Assembly: GCA_023053575.1 (NCBI GenBank)
Contig: JAKZAP010000005.1
Coordinates: 6,572,001 to 6,636,000, forward strand
Length of the DNA stretch: 64,000 nucleotides
Origin: Branchinecta lynchi
Lineage: Eukaryota; Arthropoda; Branchiopoda; Anostraca; Branchinectidae
Reading direction: 5' to 3'
A program made the position numbers and the translations under genes. The notes below the pieces were generated by a model, which was given only the letters and a program-made list of their open reading frames with translations, was not told the origin of the DNA and made no database searches. Of the stretch, positions 50,101 to 57,102 are shown piece by piece; the first letter of the stretch is position 1, and every line of letters starts with the position of its first letter.

Positions 50101-53100
50101 GTCCAAATTGCTGAATGGGGCTTGGGGCATTCAATGACCTCGTTCGCCTGTAACAAGGGAATTTTTAGCAACCCACTCAATCCCAACTCGAAAAATATGA
50201 CCACTCCTTCGTCTTATTAATTAATCCAAGGAATTTTTCGGAATCAGAGCTGAGTTAGTTTGTACTGACGGCGAATCCCGCTTCGTCTTTCACTTTGCAT
50301 TCAACTGTCATGCTAGTTCAGCGTTCAAAGCGAATCATTCTCTGTTCCTCCGAAGAAATACAACTAAACACATATCCTAGCAGCGTTTTAGGTCAACGTT
50401 GATGATGGTGACGATCACCGAGGGACCAATAGGAACTAAGTCGCATGGTGGCTTCTGATCAAAGGCGAAAACAAATCGCCCGGCAAGGGGATACCCAAGA
50501 AATCAGCCCTTGTCGACCGCAAAAGCGGGACACGGAAGAACTATGTCTTCAAGGCTACAGCGAAGAGATTTGTCCTTGCAAAAGAATAGTAATGATGCGT
50601 GAGTGTTTTTTGTAAGCAGAATGTTTATTGTCTATGTATGAACCGTGTATGAATGGCATGTAGAATAATGTAAAAATAGTGTTACCACACTATGTAGAAT
50701 AGAGAAGACTGCCACCTGCGGCCAACAAGCCCCTTTGGGATTCTCTTAGCAGGTGCTGCGAAATCTTTTGTATAAATATGTAAAATAAAATTTAATCTAA
50801 TCTAATCTAATTTGGCAACTTCTAAGGCGTAAAACTACTAAAGGGGTATAACTACTAACTATCTTTCGAAGGTGATCTTACCGCTGGAAGCGGTCAACAA
50901 TGCAAACAATTATTTCTTAAGCTATCCAAAACCCGCAACATTTACTACTTTCAGTGAAAAGTTTAAATAATACATGGATTTCAAGCCCCATCAGTTTTTC
51001 ATATTCTGAAAACTGAATTCCTCTTTCAGATTTTAAAGACTTTTTTGAGATTTTAAAGTTTTTTTTCAAACAATTATTTCTTAAGCTATCCAAAACCGCA
51101 ACATTTACTAATTTCAGTTAAACATTTAAATAATACATGGATTTCAAGCCCGATCAGTTTTTCATATTCTGAAAACTGCATTCCTCTTTGAGATTTTTTT
51201 TTATTTTAAAGCATGCTAGCAGATCGTCTCTTGCCCCAAAACTGGCATCGGAGAGTCGAAACAAAAGATACTGATGAAGTTCCACGACCTGAAGAGACTG
51301 CATGGCTGGGTTCCTGAAGGTAGTTTTCCTTTAGTTCAGTTAGGCCTACCTAATTTTCATTTTAGTGCGTTGTCTTTTTGTTACATTCTTTGCAATGAGT
51401 TGCGTTTTTGCAGATACCATGGTATTTGTTACCACGGTAACTGGATCAGCAATACTCTTGATGACTATCTCTCCCTTCCGATGCAGAATCTAAGGGTACC
51501 TGCGGAAGAAACGAAGAAACGGTGTCACATCTGCGCTGACTTGGGATTTGAGTCGTTACGGACACGTTTGCTCCTTCTTCCTGAGAATCACTGTCCTGTT
51601 TTGGACTTATGCAGCGTTTACAAGTACAGGAAAACTTGAACAGAATCCGATCGTGGTGACAAGATTATGTTTACACGTAGAGGGAAAAAAATAAATTCTT
51701 CAAACCAGAAAATCTGACATAAATAAATTCACTAGCCAATAAAAAAACGTTTTGAGAGCATTTATGACATCAGTACTAATGATTGCTGCTCTCAAAAGCT
51801 AGCTAGACTTTTTTTTAGTACTTTTTACCAGTGCCGCCGACAAGATTCCTTTCAAGTAGTCCGGAATTCCTTTCATCATGAAAAGATTCCCGTCCCGGTA
51901 GACTTTTTTTCTACTCGTCTTTACGAACGGAATCCTTTCGAGTCGACCGGAATTCCTTTCTACTCGACGGGATTTCTTGTCCGTGTAAACGCTACATTAG
52001 TCATATAGTGTATTAGTCATTTTTGCAGTTACTGTGGTATGTGATATACGGTTGCTCTGCAAAAACGACAATTGCCGAAATTGCGCTTTTCGAAGTCATC
52101 CCAAAAGAGAAACAGATATTCAGTCAGTGCTAAACTTCTTTCTCACCAATCTGACAAAACTCGATGAAAGTGAGATGACTTTTCAGATACCACGACCAGT
52201 TACCACGGTCGGACCGTAGTATCTGAATATCTGATGCCACGATAACTGCAAAAACTCCTTTTGACCGTAGTATCAGATACCACGATAACTGCAAAAACGA
52301 CTTTAGACCGTGGTATCAGATACCATGGTATCCGCAAAACGCAACTATGGCCTCAGGCTGGAAGGTAATCCGCTACGACAATGACTCGGAGCGCAAGGAT
52401 GCGATCAAGGTTAGCCCCGTTGAAATTTGATCCCATCATTTTTGTTCGTATTTTTCAGATTTTCATTTGTACGGTAGTCGATTATTTTAATTTTACAGAC
52501 TCGTTTATTTTACGACCAGGAAACATCGTGATCTGAACTGCAAGTGCATGTATTTCTATTTATTCGTTCGTGTCTCGTAATTTTTGGGGAATTAAGACAA
52601 AGAAAAGTAAAAAAAAACTATCATTACACTGTTTCGTCGACTAGCCTATCATCCCTATATTCTAAACAGATCTAAAGTCCTACTGGGGGAGGGCTAGACT
52701 AAAATTATAGACTATATAAAACTACATAGAATCAAAATTAATCAAAACAAACAAAACCTCATATGCTTCAAACCAGCAAATTCACAAAACTCCGGGTTAT
52801 AATCCGGTGGAGCATGACTGTTTTGGCTCGCGAATTTAAGCATGGGCAAAAATTTAAAGTCACTCTACAAACAAAATCCTTTCAAAACCACTCTCACAAA
52901 GTTTAAAAACATTACTGACAGAACGAGAAAGTACAGACACGCCAGAGCATCCTTCAGTTTCATTGTGAAACACTACCTTGACCTTGCTAAGTGATAGCAC
53001 GCTCGAAAAATCAAGAAGTAAGCATTTCGTGTCAAAGGGTAGGTAGGGTGGGGCCCCTTCTGTTACAAGCATTTGCAATCTCAGTTTTAGATTGCAAAAA

Positions 53101-54507
53101 TAAAAGGGTGTGATATTAAGTATTCCGTCAACCCAAGATGACTGAGTATCATATCTGATGGGACTTAAACGGACAGCTGAGGTTTATCCCATCAATACCT
53201 TGGTCCTTCTTGGCAATGTCCATAGCACCATAAAAGAAAATACCTTATTTTGTAGAGTTACTTCATTGCAGTAACTGTAATTGCATAATAGAACAACGGA
53301 AATATCCTACTGAAGCAAAATTATAATCACCCCTGGAGCTCCATGACGTTTCGGCTTAACGAGTTTTAATTATTTTGGTTGTTGTGGTTTTATTGTGTTT
53401 TTTTACCATACTCCGTCTATAGCCTACCAAGACGAGCTGTTTAATTTAATTTAAATCGGAGAGTTGCTTCAATATGTTATCTATACACTGTATATCACAA
53501 ATATCCTATTTTGTGTAGTTAATCAGTAGTAACTGGCCAAAAAGAACCAAAGTATCACCAGAATAAATCTCAGACGACTTATCCGTTTAGCACCATCAAA
53601 TATGTATTTAATGTTGATGATTTTCGGTGAGCTGTACTGAAAAATCTAAACAAAAATCTTTGAAAAGAATTAGTTTCCAAACTGTATAGACAAAGTTTCG
53701 AATTTTATTCTCACTTTTTGAGTTCAGTGTTTTCTGCTCGAATTTCAGCCAGCAAGGCTGTCGCCCGGTAAACCAAACCCGGTTTGGTACTGGAATTCGA
53801 AAATTTATTGGCAGCAACTCGAAAAGTCAGAGAGGTGAAGCAGCTCTTACGATTAGGACCCCAGACGATCAGGTTTTCTCGTGAGGATTTCCTCCGTTTT
53901 CATCAATTTTGGCAGTAAAAATAAAAAAAAAGTATAGAATTTTGGCAGCAATTCCAGTCCGCAACCACGACACTCTAACCGTCTGTTGGTATCATGACCC
54001 AGTGTTTCCATACTGACCAGTCTCGCGAACACTCGCCGCTGGCTTTTGTGGCCTGAGTGCAAAGCTGTCACCTGGTCTAACCACAGGCCTTTAAAAAAGT
54101 CAAAGTTCAGAAATCAAATCATGCGGCAACATCAGCGATGGGTTCCTAGCAATAGAAGATCTGAGCGATATAGTGGCTTCTGAAGGGCGAGCTTCCTCTG
54201 CCGAAACAACACAAGAAGCCAACCGACTGTTATGCAAAAGCAAACAAAACAAAATACCAGCACGCACAACACAAACAAAAAGCACATAATGGGTCTTGCA
54301 CTACAGCTTTTACCTTTGATTGCACAACTTTTCTAGGTATGTGCTACTATCACACCTTGCTATCTCCTCGCTCCACACAGTTAGCCTACAACATCCTCGC
54401 GATGCCCCTTCCGAAGATGCAAGCGTGTGGGCATCAGATGGAATGTCGGGTCCCGTTTCGCTGAGTTTAGCTGAAGACTGAGCCTCACTTCCTTGGTCGT
54501 CACCCAT
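19960..54507 (-). CDS. NADK: NAD kinase, complete spliced gene (9 coding exons, 460 aa)
   Basis: NAD kinase phosphorylates the 2' hydroxyl of the adenosine ribose of NAD+ with ATP and is the cytosolic source of NADP+. Coding exons: 54314-54507, 50064-50147, 39349-39478, 36922-37116, 32464-32566, 30329-30553, 27198-27355, 23603-23685 and 19960-20170. All eight introns are GT-AG and the phases (2,2,0,0,1,1,0,2) give one uninterrupted frame of 461 codons including TAA. Key motifs are the GGDGT loop with the catalytic Asp (residues 188-192), the NE of LNEVVIDRG (280-281) and TPTGSTAY (from 316). The length is close to human NADK (446 aa). The start is the ATG at 54507 in ACCATGG context; the frame stays open upstream to an ATG at 54777, so a longer N-terminus is possible. 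The Ser/Asp-rich tail follows [10 protein letters not shown]. Introns of 1.9-10.6 kb are filled with mobile elements. Confidence 0.95.
20171..23602 (-). other. NADK: NADK intron 8
   Basis: 3.4 kb. Contains the TA-flanked element at 22761-23376. The first 2.5 kb shows no family shared with the rest of the window; open frames there (for example 21245-21622) carry no recognisable motif. Confidence 0.6.
22761..23376. mobile_element. CAGGRTACCTTGCTA element with TA duplication, copy 1
   Basis: Ends CAGGGTACCTTGCTATTTGC and GCAAATAGCAAGGTATCCTA, flanked by TA on both sides (22759-22760, 23377-23378). It shares the interior phrase ATGAATGAAATATATGC with a copy at 56551. A TA duplication suggests Tc1/mariner-type mobilisation; no transposase is present. 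Confidence 0.8.
23603..23685 (-). CDS. NADK: NADK coding exon 8
   Basis: 83 bp encoding [20 protein letters not shown] then QQLDVGD plus two bases, the strand that carries the conserved SxDG (here SYDG). Acceptor TTCGACAG, donor ATAG/GTGTGT. Confidence 0.95.
24688..24951. mobile_element. Fold-back MITE, 264 bp
   Basis: Arms TTGTACCGTGTTCTTCAAAA and TTTTGAAGAACACGGTACAA are inverted. AGCAAAC on both sides (24681-24687 and 24952-24958) is a 7-bp duplication. Superfamily is unclear. Confidence 0.72.
26797..27101. mobile_element. GAGCGTGTTCC MITE, copy 2
   Basis: Ends GAGCGTAGGTCCACCCT and AGGGTGGAACACGCTC, flanked by a perfect CAT duplication (26794-26796, 27102-27104). 305 bp, the same length as copy 3. 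It ends about 96 bp from the 3' end of NADK exon 7. Confidence 0.9.
27198..27355 (-). CDS. NADK: NADK coding exon 7
   Basis: 158 bp encoding [20 protein letters not shown] through [19 protein letters not shown]. The TPTGSTAY and CPHSLSFRP signatures are nearly invariant in the family. Donor AAG/GTAGGC, phase 0. Confidence 0.97.
29555..30311. mobile_element. AGTTGCGTTTTTGCAG element, copy 1
   Basis: Ends AGTTGCGTTTTCGCAGATAC and CATCTGCAAAAACGCAACT. The interior is built of palindromic phrases such as ATACCACGATAACTGC and GACCGTGGTATC. It hosts a nested TTA-flanked MITE at 29612-29989. The family is also seen at 51398, 56456 and 58046. Confidence 0.8.
29612..29989. mobile_element. Nested Harbinger-like MITE (TATTCTCGCCGTTCC), copy 1
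   Basis: Ends AGGCTATTCTCGCCGTTCCC and GGGAACGGCGAGAATACGCC, flanked by TTA (29609-29611, 29990-29992). The TTA duplication (TWA) and long ends fit a PIF/Harbinger-derived MITE. Relatives are at 59591-60868 and 61698-62026. Confidence 0.85.
30329..30553 (-). CDS. NADK: NADK coding exon 6
   Basis: 225 bp encoding [20 protein letters not shown], a polar insert, then [20 protein letters not shown] and [14 protein letters not shown]. The NE pair of LNEVVIDRG contacts NAD. The insert [20 protein letters not shown] is where animal NADKs vary in length. Confidence 0.97.
30554..32463 (-). other. NADK: NADK intron 5
   Basis: 1.9 kb containing a hAT MITE (31405-31684). Otherwise no recognised structure; a C-tract lies at about 32346. 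Confidence 0.6.
31405..31684. mobile_element. hAT MITE related to the 7689 element
   Basis: Ends CAAGGTTGCGGCATG and ATGTGGCAACCCTG, with the same internal AGAGTGACTTTTGGTG phrase as 7689-8012. The flanking 8-mers match at only five of eight positions, so it is older. Confidence 0.65.
32464..32566 (-). CDS. NADK: NADK coding exon 5
   Basis: 103 bp encoding [20 protein letters not shown] then [14 protein letters not shown] plus one base. The [10 protein letters not shown] segment is conserved and forms part of the NAD-binding face. Donor GAAG/GTAATG. Confidence 0.97.
32765..33115 (-). pseudogene. LINE 3' end fragment (C-terminus of a non-LTR reverse transcriptase ORF)
   Basis: The minus-strand frame reads [20 protein letters not shown], then [20 protein letters not shown] and [15 protein letters not shown]. 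The pattern NR-V--WNSLP----A-S-NSFK is typical of the C-terminal tail of CR1/L2/jockey-type LINE proteins. It is followed by an ATTATTATT-like tail. Only the 3' end is present. Confidence 0.75.
33134..33438. mobile_element. GAGCGTGTTCC MITE, copy 3 (inverted)
   Basis: Ends GAGCGTGTTCCACCCT and AGGGTGGAACACGCTC are perfect inverted repeats, flanked by AGA (33131-33133, 33439-33441). 305 bp. It lies 14 bp from the hAT element at 33453. Confidence 0.9.
33453..36172. mobile_element. 2.7 kb hAT element with 8-bp duplication
   Basis: Ends TAGGCATGGGCACTGTTC and GAACAGCGCCCATGCCTA; perfect GTCACTGC duplication at 33445-33452 and 36173-36180. The terminal 200 bp on each side are CTGTTTCTGTTTT-type low-complexity sequence running inward as inverted repeats. 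No intact transposase is seen. A second hAT element (34058-34352) is nested inside. Confidence 0.9.
34058..34352. mobile_element. Nested hAT MITE, 295 bp
   Basis: Ends CAGAGATGGGCGAATCCG and CGGATTCGCCCATCTCTG, with a perfect 8-bp duplication TATCATAT (34050-34057, 34353-34360). The interior repeats GAATCCGAATCC-type words. Confidence 0.92.
36878..36904. repeat. Single hairpin arm beside NADK exon 4 donor
   Basis: Begins CCCGAAAATCAAGG and matches the right arm of the hairpin MITE at 10136-10245. It ends about 15 bp from the exon 4 splice donor. Confidence 0.7.
36922..37116 (-). CDS. NADK: NADK coding exon 4 with the GGDGT motif
   Basis: 195 bp, phase 0 at both ends, after TTTATTTCAG. Encodes [20 protein letters not shown] through [20 protein letters not shown] and FQ. 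GGDGT is the diagnostic ATP-phosphate and metal-binding loop of NAD kinases, with the catalytic aspartate. Confidence 0.97.
37378..37545. repeat. GAGCGTGTTCC MITE fragment
   Basis: Contains CTTACCGTAGTTACTATGC, ATGACGTCACG and CCAATCACGTTACAGAG, as in copy 3 of the family, but both ends are lost. Confidence 0.75.
37999..39207. mobile_element. GAGCGTGTTCC MITE, copy 4, interrupted
   Basis: Ends GAGCGTGTTCCACCCT and AGGGTGGAACACGCTC with perfect TAA duplication (37996-37998, 39208-39210). It is split by the element at 38195-39122; removing that restores a normal MITE interior. Confidence 0.9.
38195..39122 (+). mobile_element. GACCAAAGG tandem-repeat element, copy 1
   Basis: Begins GACCAAAGGTTTCGATGGG and ends CTTACGTTTTGGGATCCCA. 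The core has about four units of 110-130 bp marked by CGGTTTCGGCCGGATTCCG. Near the 3' end come CAAGTTTGATCAAAATATCT and a GACGGACGGAAGGACAGACG run. It is inserted in MITE copy 4; a second copy at 59789 is inserted in another MITE. Confidence 0.75.
39349..39478 (-). CDS. NADK: NADK coding exon 3
   Basis: 130 bp encoding [20 protein letters not shown] and [30 protein letters not shown] and the VIKK strand are strongly conserved at the start of the catalytic fold. Donor CAG/GTTAGT, phase 0. Confidence 0.95.
40313..42787 (-). mobile_element. Tandem-repeat element (Helentron/HINE-like), copy 3, degenerate
   Basis: Inverted relative to copies 1 and 2: it begins with the hairpin TGGCACTTG-CCCTTCGGC-CAAGTGCCA and ends with AGCTCGTAGCTCTTGT. 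Repeat units are recognisable by CGGGTGATCGGAT and GATGAAACTTGG but strongly diverged, with G-tracts. It carries a nested fold-back insertion at 41277-41500. Confidence 0.75.
41277..41500. mobile_element. Fold-back insertion with hammerhead-like cores and 12-bp duplication
   Basis: Two arms of about 90 bp (41277-41371 and 41372-41466) are near-perfect inverted copies. Flanks CATACCGGGGAC (41265-41276) and CATATCGGGGAC (41501-41512) are a 12-bp duplication with one mismatch. The left arm on the minus strand has CTGACGA, a stem-loop, then CGAAATATCG; the right arm has ATGACGA instead. A long duplication and inverted terminal blocks fit Penelope-like retroelement remnants; this is inference. Confidence 0.7.
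42867..44199. mobile_element. MULE-like non-autonomous element, copy 2
   Basis: Left end AAGAATAAATAAGGAGAG, right end CTCAATCTCCCCTTTCTT. GCTGTAAAA upstream (42854-42862) and GCTGTAATA (44200-44208) suggest a 9-bp duplication. Collinear with 3067-4627. Confidence 0.72.
44600..44735 (+). repeat. LINE 3' tail
   Basis: Ends TGGGTCACAGATATAATTA followed by ATT repeats, matching the end of the LINE at 55228 (GTGGGTTACAGATGAATTAT on the minus strand). No coding part is recognised. Confidence 0.6.
45906..46212. repeat. ACTGTCAG family, degenerate copy
   Basis: Starts AGTCAGAAGTTTCATAAT and ends near GTTATCTGTTATAGAACTTT. Shares CAACAGATAATACTTGG with the full copy at 17966. Confidence 0.65.
46496..46695. 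repeat. ACTGTCAG family, short copy
   Basis: Ends ACTGTCAGAAGTTTCGTAAC and CACTTCTGACAG. Interior CAGACAACACTTGGGATG matches 17966-18659. Confidence 0.72.
47790..47945 (+). promoter_or_regulatory. Possible internal promoter with ETS-like sites and a donor
   Basis: CCGGAAGCCGGAAGTGC at about 47798 holds two overlapping ETS/GABP-type motifs. About 120 bp downstream, TTCAT/GTAAGT is a perfect donor followed by a T-tract. GC content rises locally. This could be a non-coding first exon inside NADK intron 2; evidence is motif-level only. Confidence 0.3.
48250..48315 (+). repeat. Single fold-back arm, degenerate
   Basis: GAGGACCCCTGCCAGATAGG then CTGAAATATCGC and CTCATCCGTTG follow the order of the hammerhead-like arm, with the core mutated. 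Confidence 0.6.
49768..49930. repeat. Fold-back pair of hammerhead-like arms
   Basis: Left arm CGGATACTTCAGCTGGGAT... and right arm ...GCTGAGTTATCC are inverted around a 35-bp centre. Both keep CGATATTTCGGCCC or its complement; the CTGANGA block is mutated in both. Confidence 0.7.
50064..50147 (-). CDS. NADK: NADK coding exon 2
   Basis: 84 bp, flanked by TTACAG and GTGAGT. Read in the right phase it gives [20 protein letters not shown] then MKNSAMV. It corresponds to the RTRSLHGPCP...FGPKA segment that precedes the catalytic domain in animal NADKs. Confidence 0.88.
50414..50822 (+). pseudogene. LINE-like 3' end with TCTAA repeat tail
   Basis: A short frame ending at about 50590 ([20 protein letters not shown] ... 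[16 protein letters not shown]) precedes a 3' UTR that ends AAATAAAATT and (TAATC)n. A repeat tail of this kind is typical of non-LTR elements. I do not recognise the peptide. Confidence 0.45.
50904..51215. repeat. 164-bp tandem duplication
   Basis: The unit starting AAACAATTATTTCTTAAGC occurs at 50904-51067 and 51068-51215 with few differences. Its origin is unknown. Confidence 0.85.
51398..52346. mobile_element. AGTTGCGTTTTTGCAG element, copy 2
   Basis: Ends AGTTGCGTTTTTGCAGATAC and GTATCCGCAAAACGCAACT with a perfect ATG duplication (51395-51397, 52347-52349). The left interior has an open frame with [20 protein letters not shown], partly preserved in the fragment at 60990-61200; the right interior is made of ATACCACGATAACTGC palindromes. 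Confidence 0.85.
53164..53592. repeat. Widely spaced, degenerate fold-back pair
   Basis: Left arm AAACGGACAGCTGAGGTTTA and right arm ...CAGACGACTTATCCGTTTAG are inverted copies of the hammerhead-like family, about 300 bp apart. Confidence 0.55.
54314..54507 (-). CDS. NADK: NADK coding exon 1
   Basis: Encodes [20 protein letters not shown] through YLEKLCNQ plus two bases. It ends CAAAG/GTAAAAG. The split codon with exon 2 gives Arg, making [13 protein letters not shown], which parallels the RRTRSL segment of vertebrate NADKs. The N-terminal part is not conserved and rests on the frame and Kozak context. Confidence 0.75.
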
Positions 54508-54961
54508 GGTAACAAACTTATAAACAAGATATTCTGTGAGATCTAAGCTGGTCCTACTAGGATACCTAAGCCCAATCGTTAAGGGAAGCGGAAAATTCAG
54601 CCAAATTCGGTCACATATGTATCTGCAGCACGAATAAGCCTGTGATGAAAACGAAATTGACGTCCCTGTACTCACCTCTCCAGGAGTTTCAACATCCTGC
54701 CCTGTCGAACCTCTAGAAGTTCCCTCCCCCACTCCCTGCCGTTCGCTGCTTGCGCCTACATTGATCAGACTGAACATCAATTACAATCAGATAGATTCAG
54801 AACTGCTAGTTAACCAAGACCAAGAACCAAATTTACATGGCAGACATAGAGGTTTAGATTTCTTAGTTTTGCTACAAAAGAGCTTGTACAGTTGTGGTCT
54901 TTAATTGTGAGAACAGCATTTCACACGGTGAGGTCACAACTTTATCAGACCATTCTGGCGA
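54508..54961 (-). other. NADK: 5' flank or alternative N-terminus of NADK
   Basis: The exon 1 frame remains open to an ATG at 54777 (MFSLINVGASSERQGVGEGT). A strong donor GAGAG/GTGAGT sits at 54676/54675, so 54676-54777 could be a separate exon. No in-phase acceptor before exon 1 was found. 54780-54961 shows nothing. Confidence 0.4.
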
Positions 54962-55226
54962 GCATCCCAACGAGATAAATCCAAAATTATTTGGAATCAT
55001 GATTGGGATTCGGTATAATTTTCAGGATTCGGTAGTTACATTAAAAGCTAGAATCCGAATGGAAACAGTTACATTTTGCAGGAAAAAGCGAACTTAACGG
55101 AATATCGGATGCGGCACTCACTCATGTGATAATCGGGAGGATTGACTAGCCTTTCAGTTGCCGATACTGCCGGGAGGTCACACTACTGGTTTCTGGAAAT
55201 TCTAAGGATCTGTGTTTAATCTAGGG
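54962..55226. repeat. hAT fragment (8154/58163 family)
   Basis: Contains TTGGGATTCGGTATAATTT, ATTAAAAGCTAGAATCCG and GTTGCCGATACTGCCGGGAG in the same order as 8950-9170. Its right side is cut by the LINE at 55228. Confidence 0.75.
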
Positions 55227-55227
55227 T

Positions 55228-56450
55228 AAATAATAATAATAATTCATCTGTAACCCACTTTCCTATAAAAAGACAAGCGGATTAAAATTACACAAAACAT
55301 AAGAAAAAGACAAAAGCATATGAACTACTTAACCTTTATCTCAGACAGAAACATACGGATAATGCTATTGGACTTAGGGACGTGAATGCATTACTTATTA
55401 ACTTGGCACTAAGTAACTCAAAAGACTGAAGAATATCAGTGGACCATACTTCTTAACAATATGTGTGTTACGATACGATGTCGGACGGTACAGTAGAAAT
55501 TTGCAGTATCTAAAATAAGCAATACGGATCTGGCGTAGATCTTTCTTATTCAATAGCGAATGCAACCAAGTTAAAAACAAGACATAATGGTCACAGTATG
55601 TGGAATACATTTTACCTAAAGCTTTGCGTGAATACTTTCCACGGTTAGGTACAATTTACATCTTTTACATATCTCAAAATCTGAAATCGCAAAGCAGAGA
55701 GTGTAGTGCAGATATGGATCCCAAACCATTGTATACGCGTAACATTATGAATTTTAGAAGATCCACAAGAAAGGCTATCAATTGACGATTTGGGATTGAA
55801 AATTTGATACTCGCACTTTCAACGTTCAATGAAAGTCCAATACTCCAAAACATCATTGAAATACGTTGCACAGACAGGGACAAAGTAGATTTAGTTCGGC
55901 TTACAACTGACAGGTCGTCCGCATACGCAATGTACGAAACATTAGATAGACCATAAAAACGCGAGGGTCTGATTCCTGATAACACACTGTGTATGCAAGC
56001 ATTAAACAGATAAGGTGATAGCACTCCACCCTGGTATACACCCGATCGAACTGGTATGTTGCCGTGAAAACCTGTGCGTGATTTAAACGAAGATAAAAAT
56101 TGCTATACCAGAACCTAAGAATATGTATTACAGATGTATTTACACCAAACTGGGACAGACAGTGCCACAATTGTGCACGGCAAATGCTTTCGAAAGCCTT
56201 AGATAAATCTAAAGTGCTAATACGCAGTTTGCAACCTTTAGACTGGACATGGTGCAGAAGTGAAGCTAAGACCTTATGCGCACATTTGCATCAATACGAG
56301 GTTAAAAGAGGTTAAAACGAGGTTCTCAATACTCTCTGTAAGAAATGGGAGCAAAACATATTCAAAGACCTTATCTTTGTAAGAAGATCGAATTTGTGTG
56401 AGTAAAAGTTCTAAGCCAAGCTCACAAAATCCTATGCTCTTGTGTTGGTG
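55228..56450 (-). pseudogene. Broken LINE reverse transcriptase with microsatellite tail
   Basis: Minus-strand frames show reverse-transcriptase motifs in order: TLDLSKAFESICRAQLWHCL (motif A), RSGVYQGGVLSPYLFNACIH (motif B), and SYIAYADDLSVVSRT with the YADD catalytic box (motif C). A frameshift near 56100 separates motif A from B, and further breaks follow. The C-terminal part reads RQIRIAYFRYCKFLLYRPTS. The 3' end is GTGGGTTACAGATGAATTAT followed by ATT repeats (55229-55245). CR1/L2/jockey-type LINE by motif style; 5'-truncated and inactive. It is inserted in a hAT fragment. Confidence 0.82.
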
Positions 56451-56455
56451 ACAAT

Positions 56456-57102
56456 GAAAATGAGATTACTTTTCAGTTACTGATCTGGACAGTGGTATCT
56501 GAATATCAGATAAGTACCACAATAACTCCAAAAAAAAATTTGACATGGTACAGGATACCTTGCTACTTGAGCCACCCCCATGAATGAAATATATGCATCT
56601 AATTCCCACTGTTTCTTACCAGCCTCTGCACTTACCAAACGTGTGAAATGGGGCATTGAATAAAAGGTCTCATTATTCTCTACAACCAATACTCTTTCAG
56701 TGTTTGTTGCACAGAGCTACAGTGTCACCAAAAACCTTTCTCCTAGACCTGCTCACCATGGCCAAAGTAGTTGTGCGCCATTCAGTTTCCAATTTTCTTT
56801 TCCACCTTCGGGGATTTGTTTATGCTACCATGTTAATCCAAATAGCTTGATTGTGACTATTTTGGCAGCCTTTTTCTGTTGCATGTTGCTTTCTGGCTTT
56901 GTTTTGCACCAAGCAATTCTTCCAAGAACAAACAGAAGTGAGTGGATGACATTTGATATTTATTAATTTGGTCAGGACGGATGTGTTTTAACGTTCCACA
57001 TGCAATCCTTATTATTTAGTCTTTGTTTACTAGGGCCTGGGGTGGCACAAATATATTGATGGTGCAAGTATAAAGGTATCCTGTATCTGAAAAAATGCAA
57101 CT
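56456..57102. mobile_element. AGTTGC element, 3' part, split by a TA element
   Basis: Left piece has GGTATCTGAATATCAGATAAG. If 56551-57083 plus one TA is removed, the right end reads GACATGGTATCTG then AAAAAATGCAACT, the normal family terminus. The left end is lost. Confidence 0.7.
56551..57083. mobile_element. CAGGRTACCTTGCTA element with TA duplication, copy 2
   Basis: Ends CAGGATACCTTGCTACTTG and CAAGTATAAAGGTATCCTG, flanked by TA (56549-56550, 57084-57085). Collinear with 22761-23376. Confidence 0.85.

Larger units (their letters stand above)
50148..54313 (-). other. NADK: NADK intron 1
   Basis: 4.2 kb. Contains a LINE-like 3' end, a tandem duplication, AGTTGC copy 2 and a fold-back pair. 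52350-53160 and 53600-54310 show no recognised element. Confidence 0.65.

Noticed and set aside
55674..56170. Intact reverse transcriptase gene
   Set aside because: Motifs A and B/C are in different frames, and the ORF is truncated.
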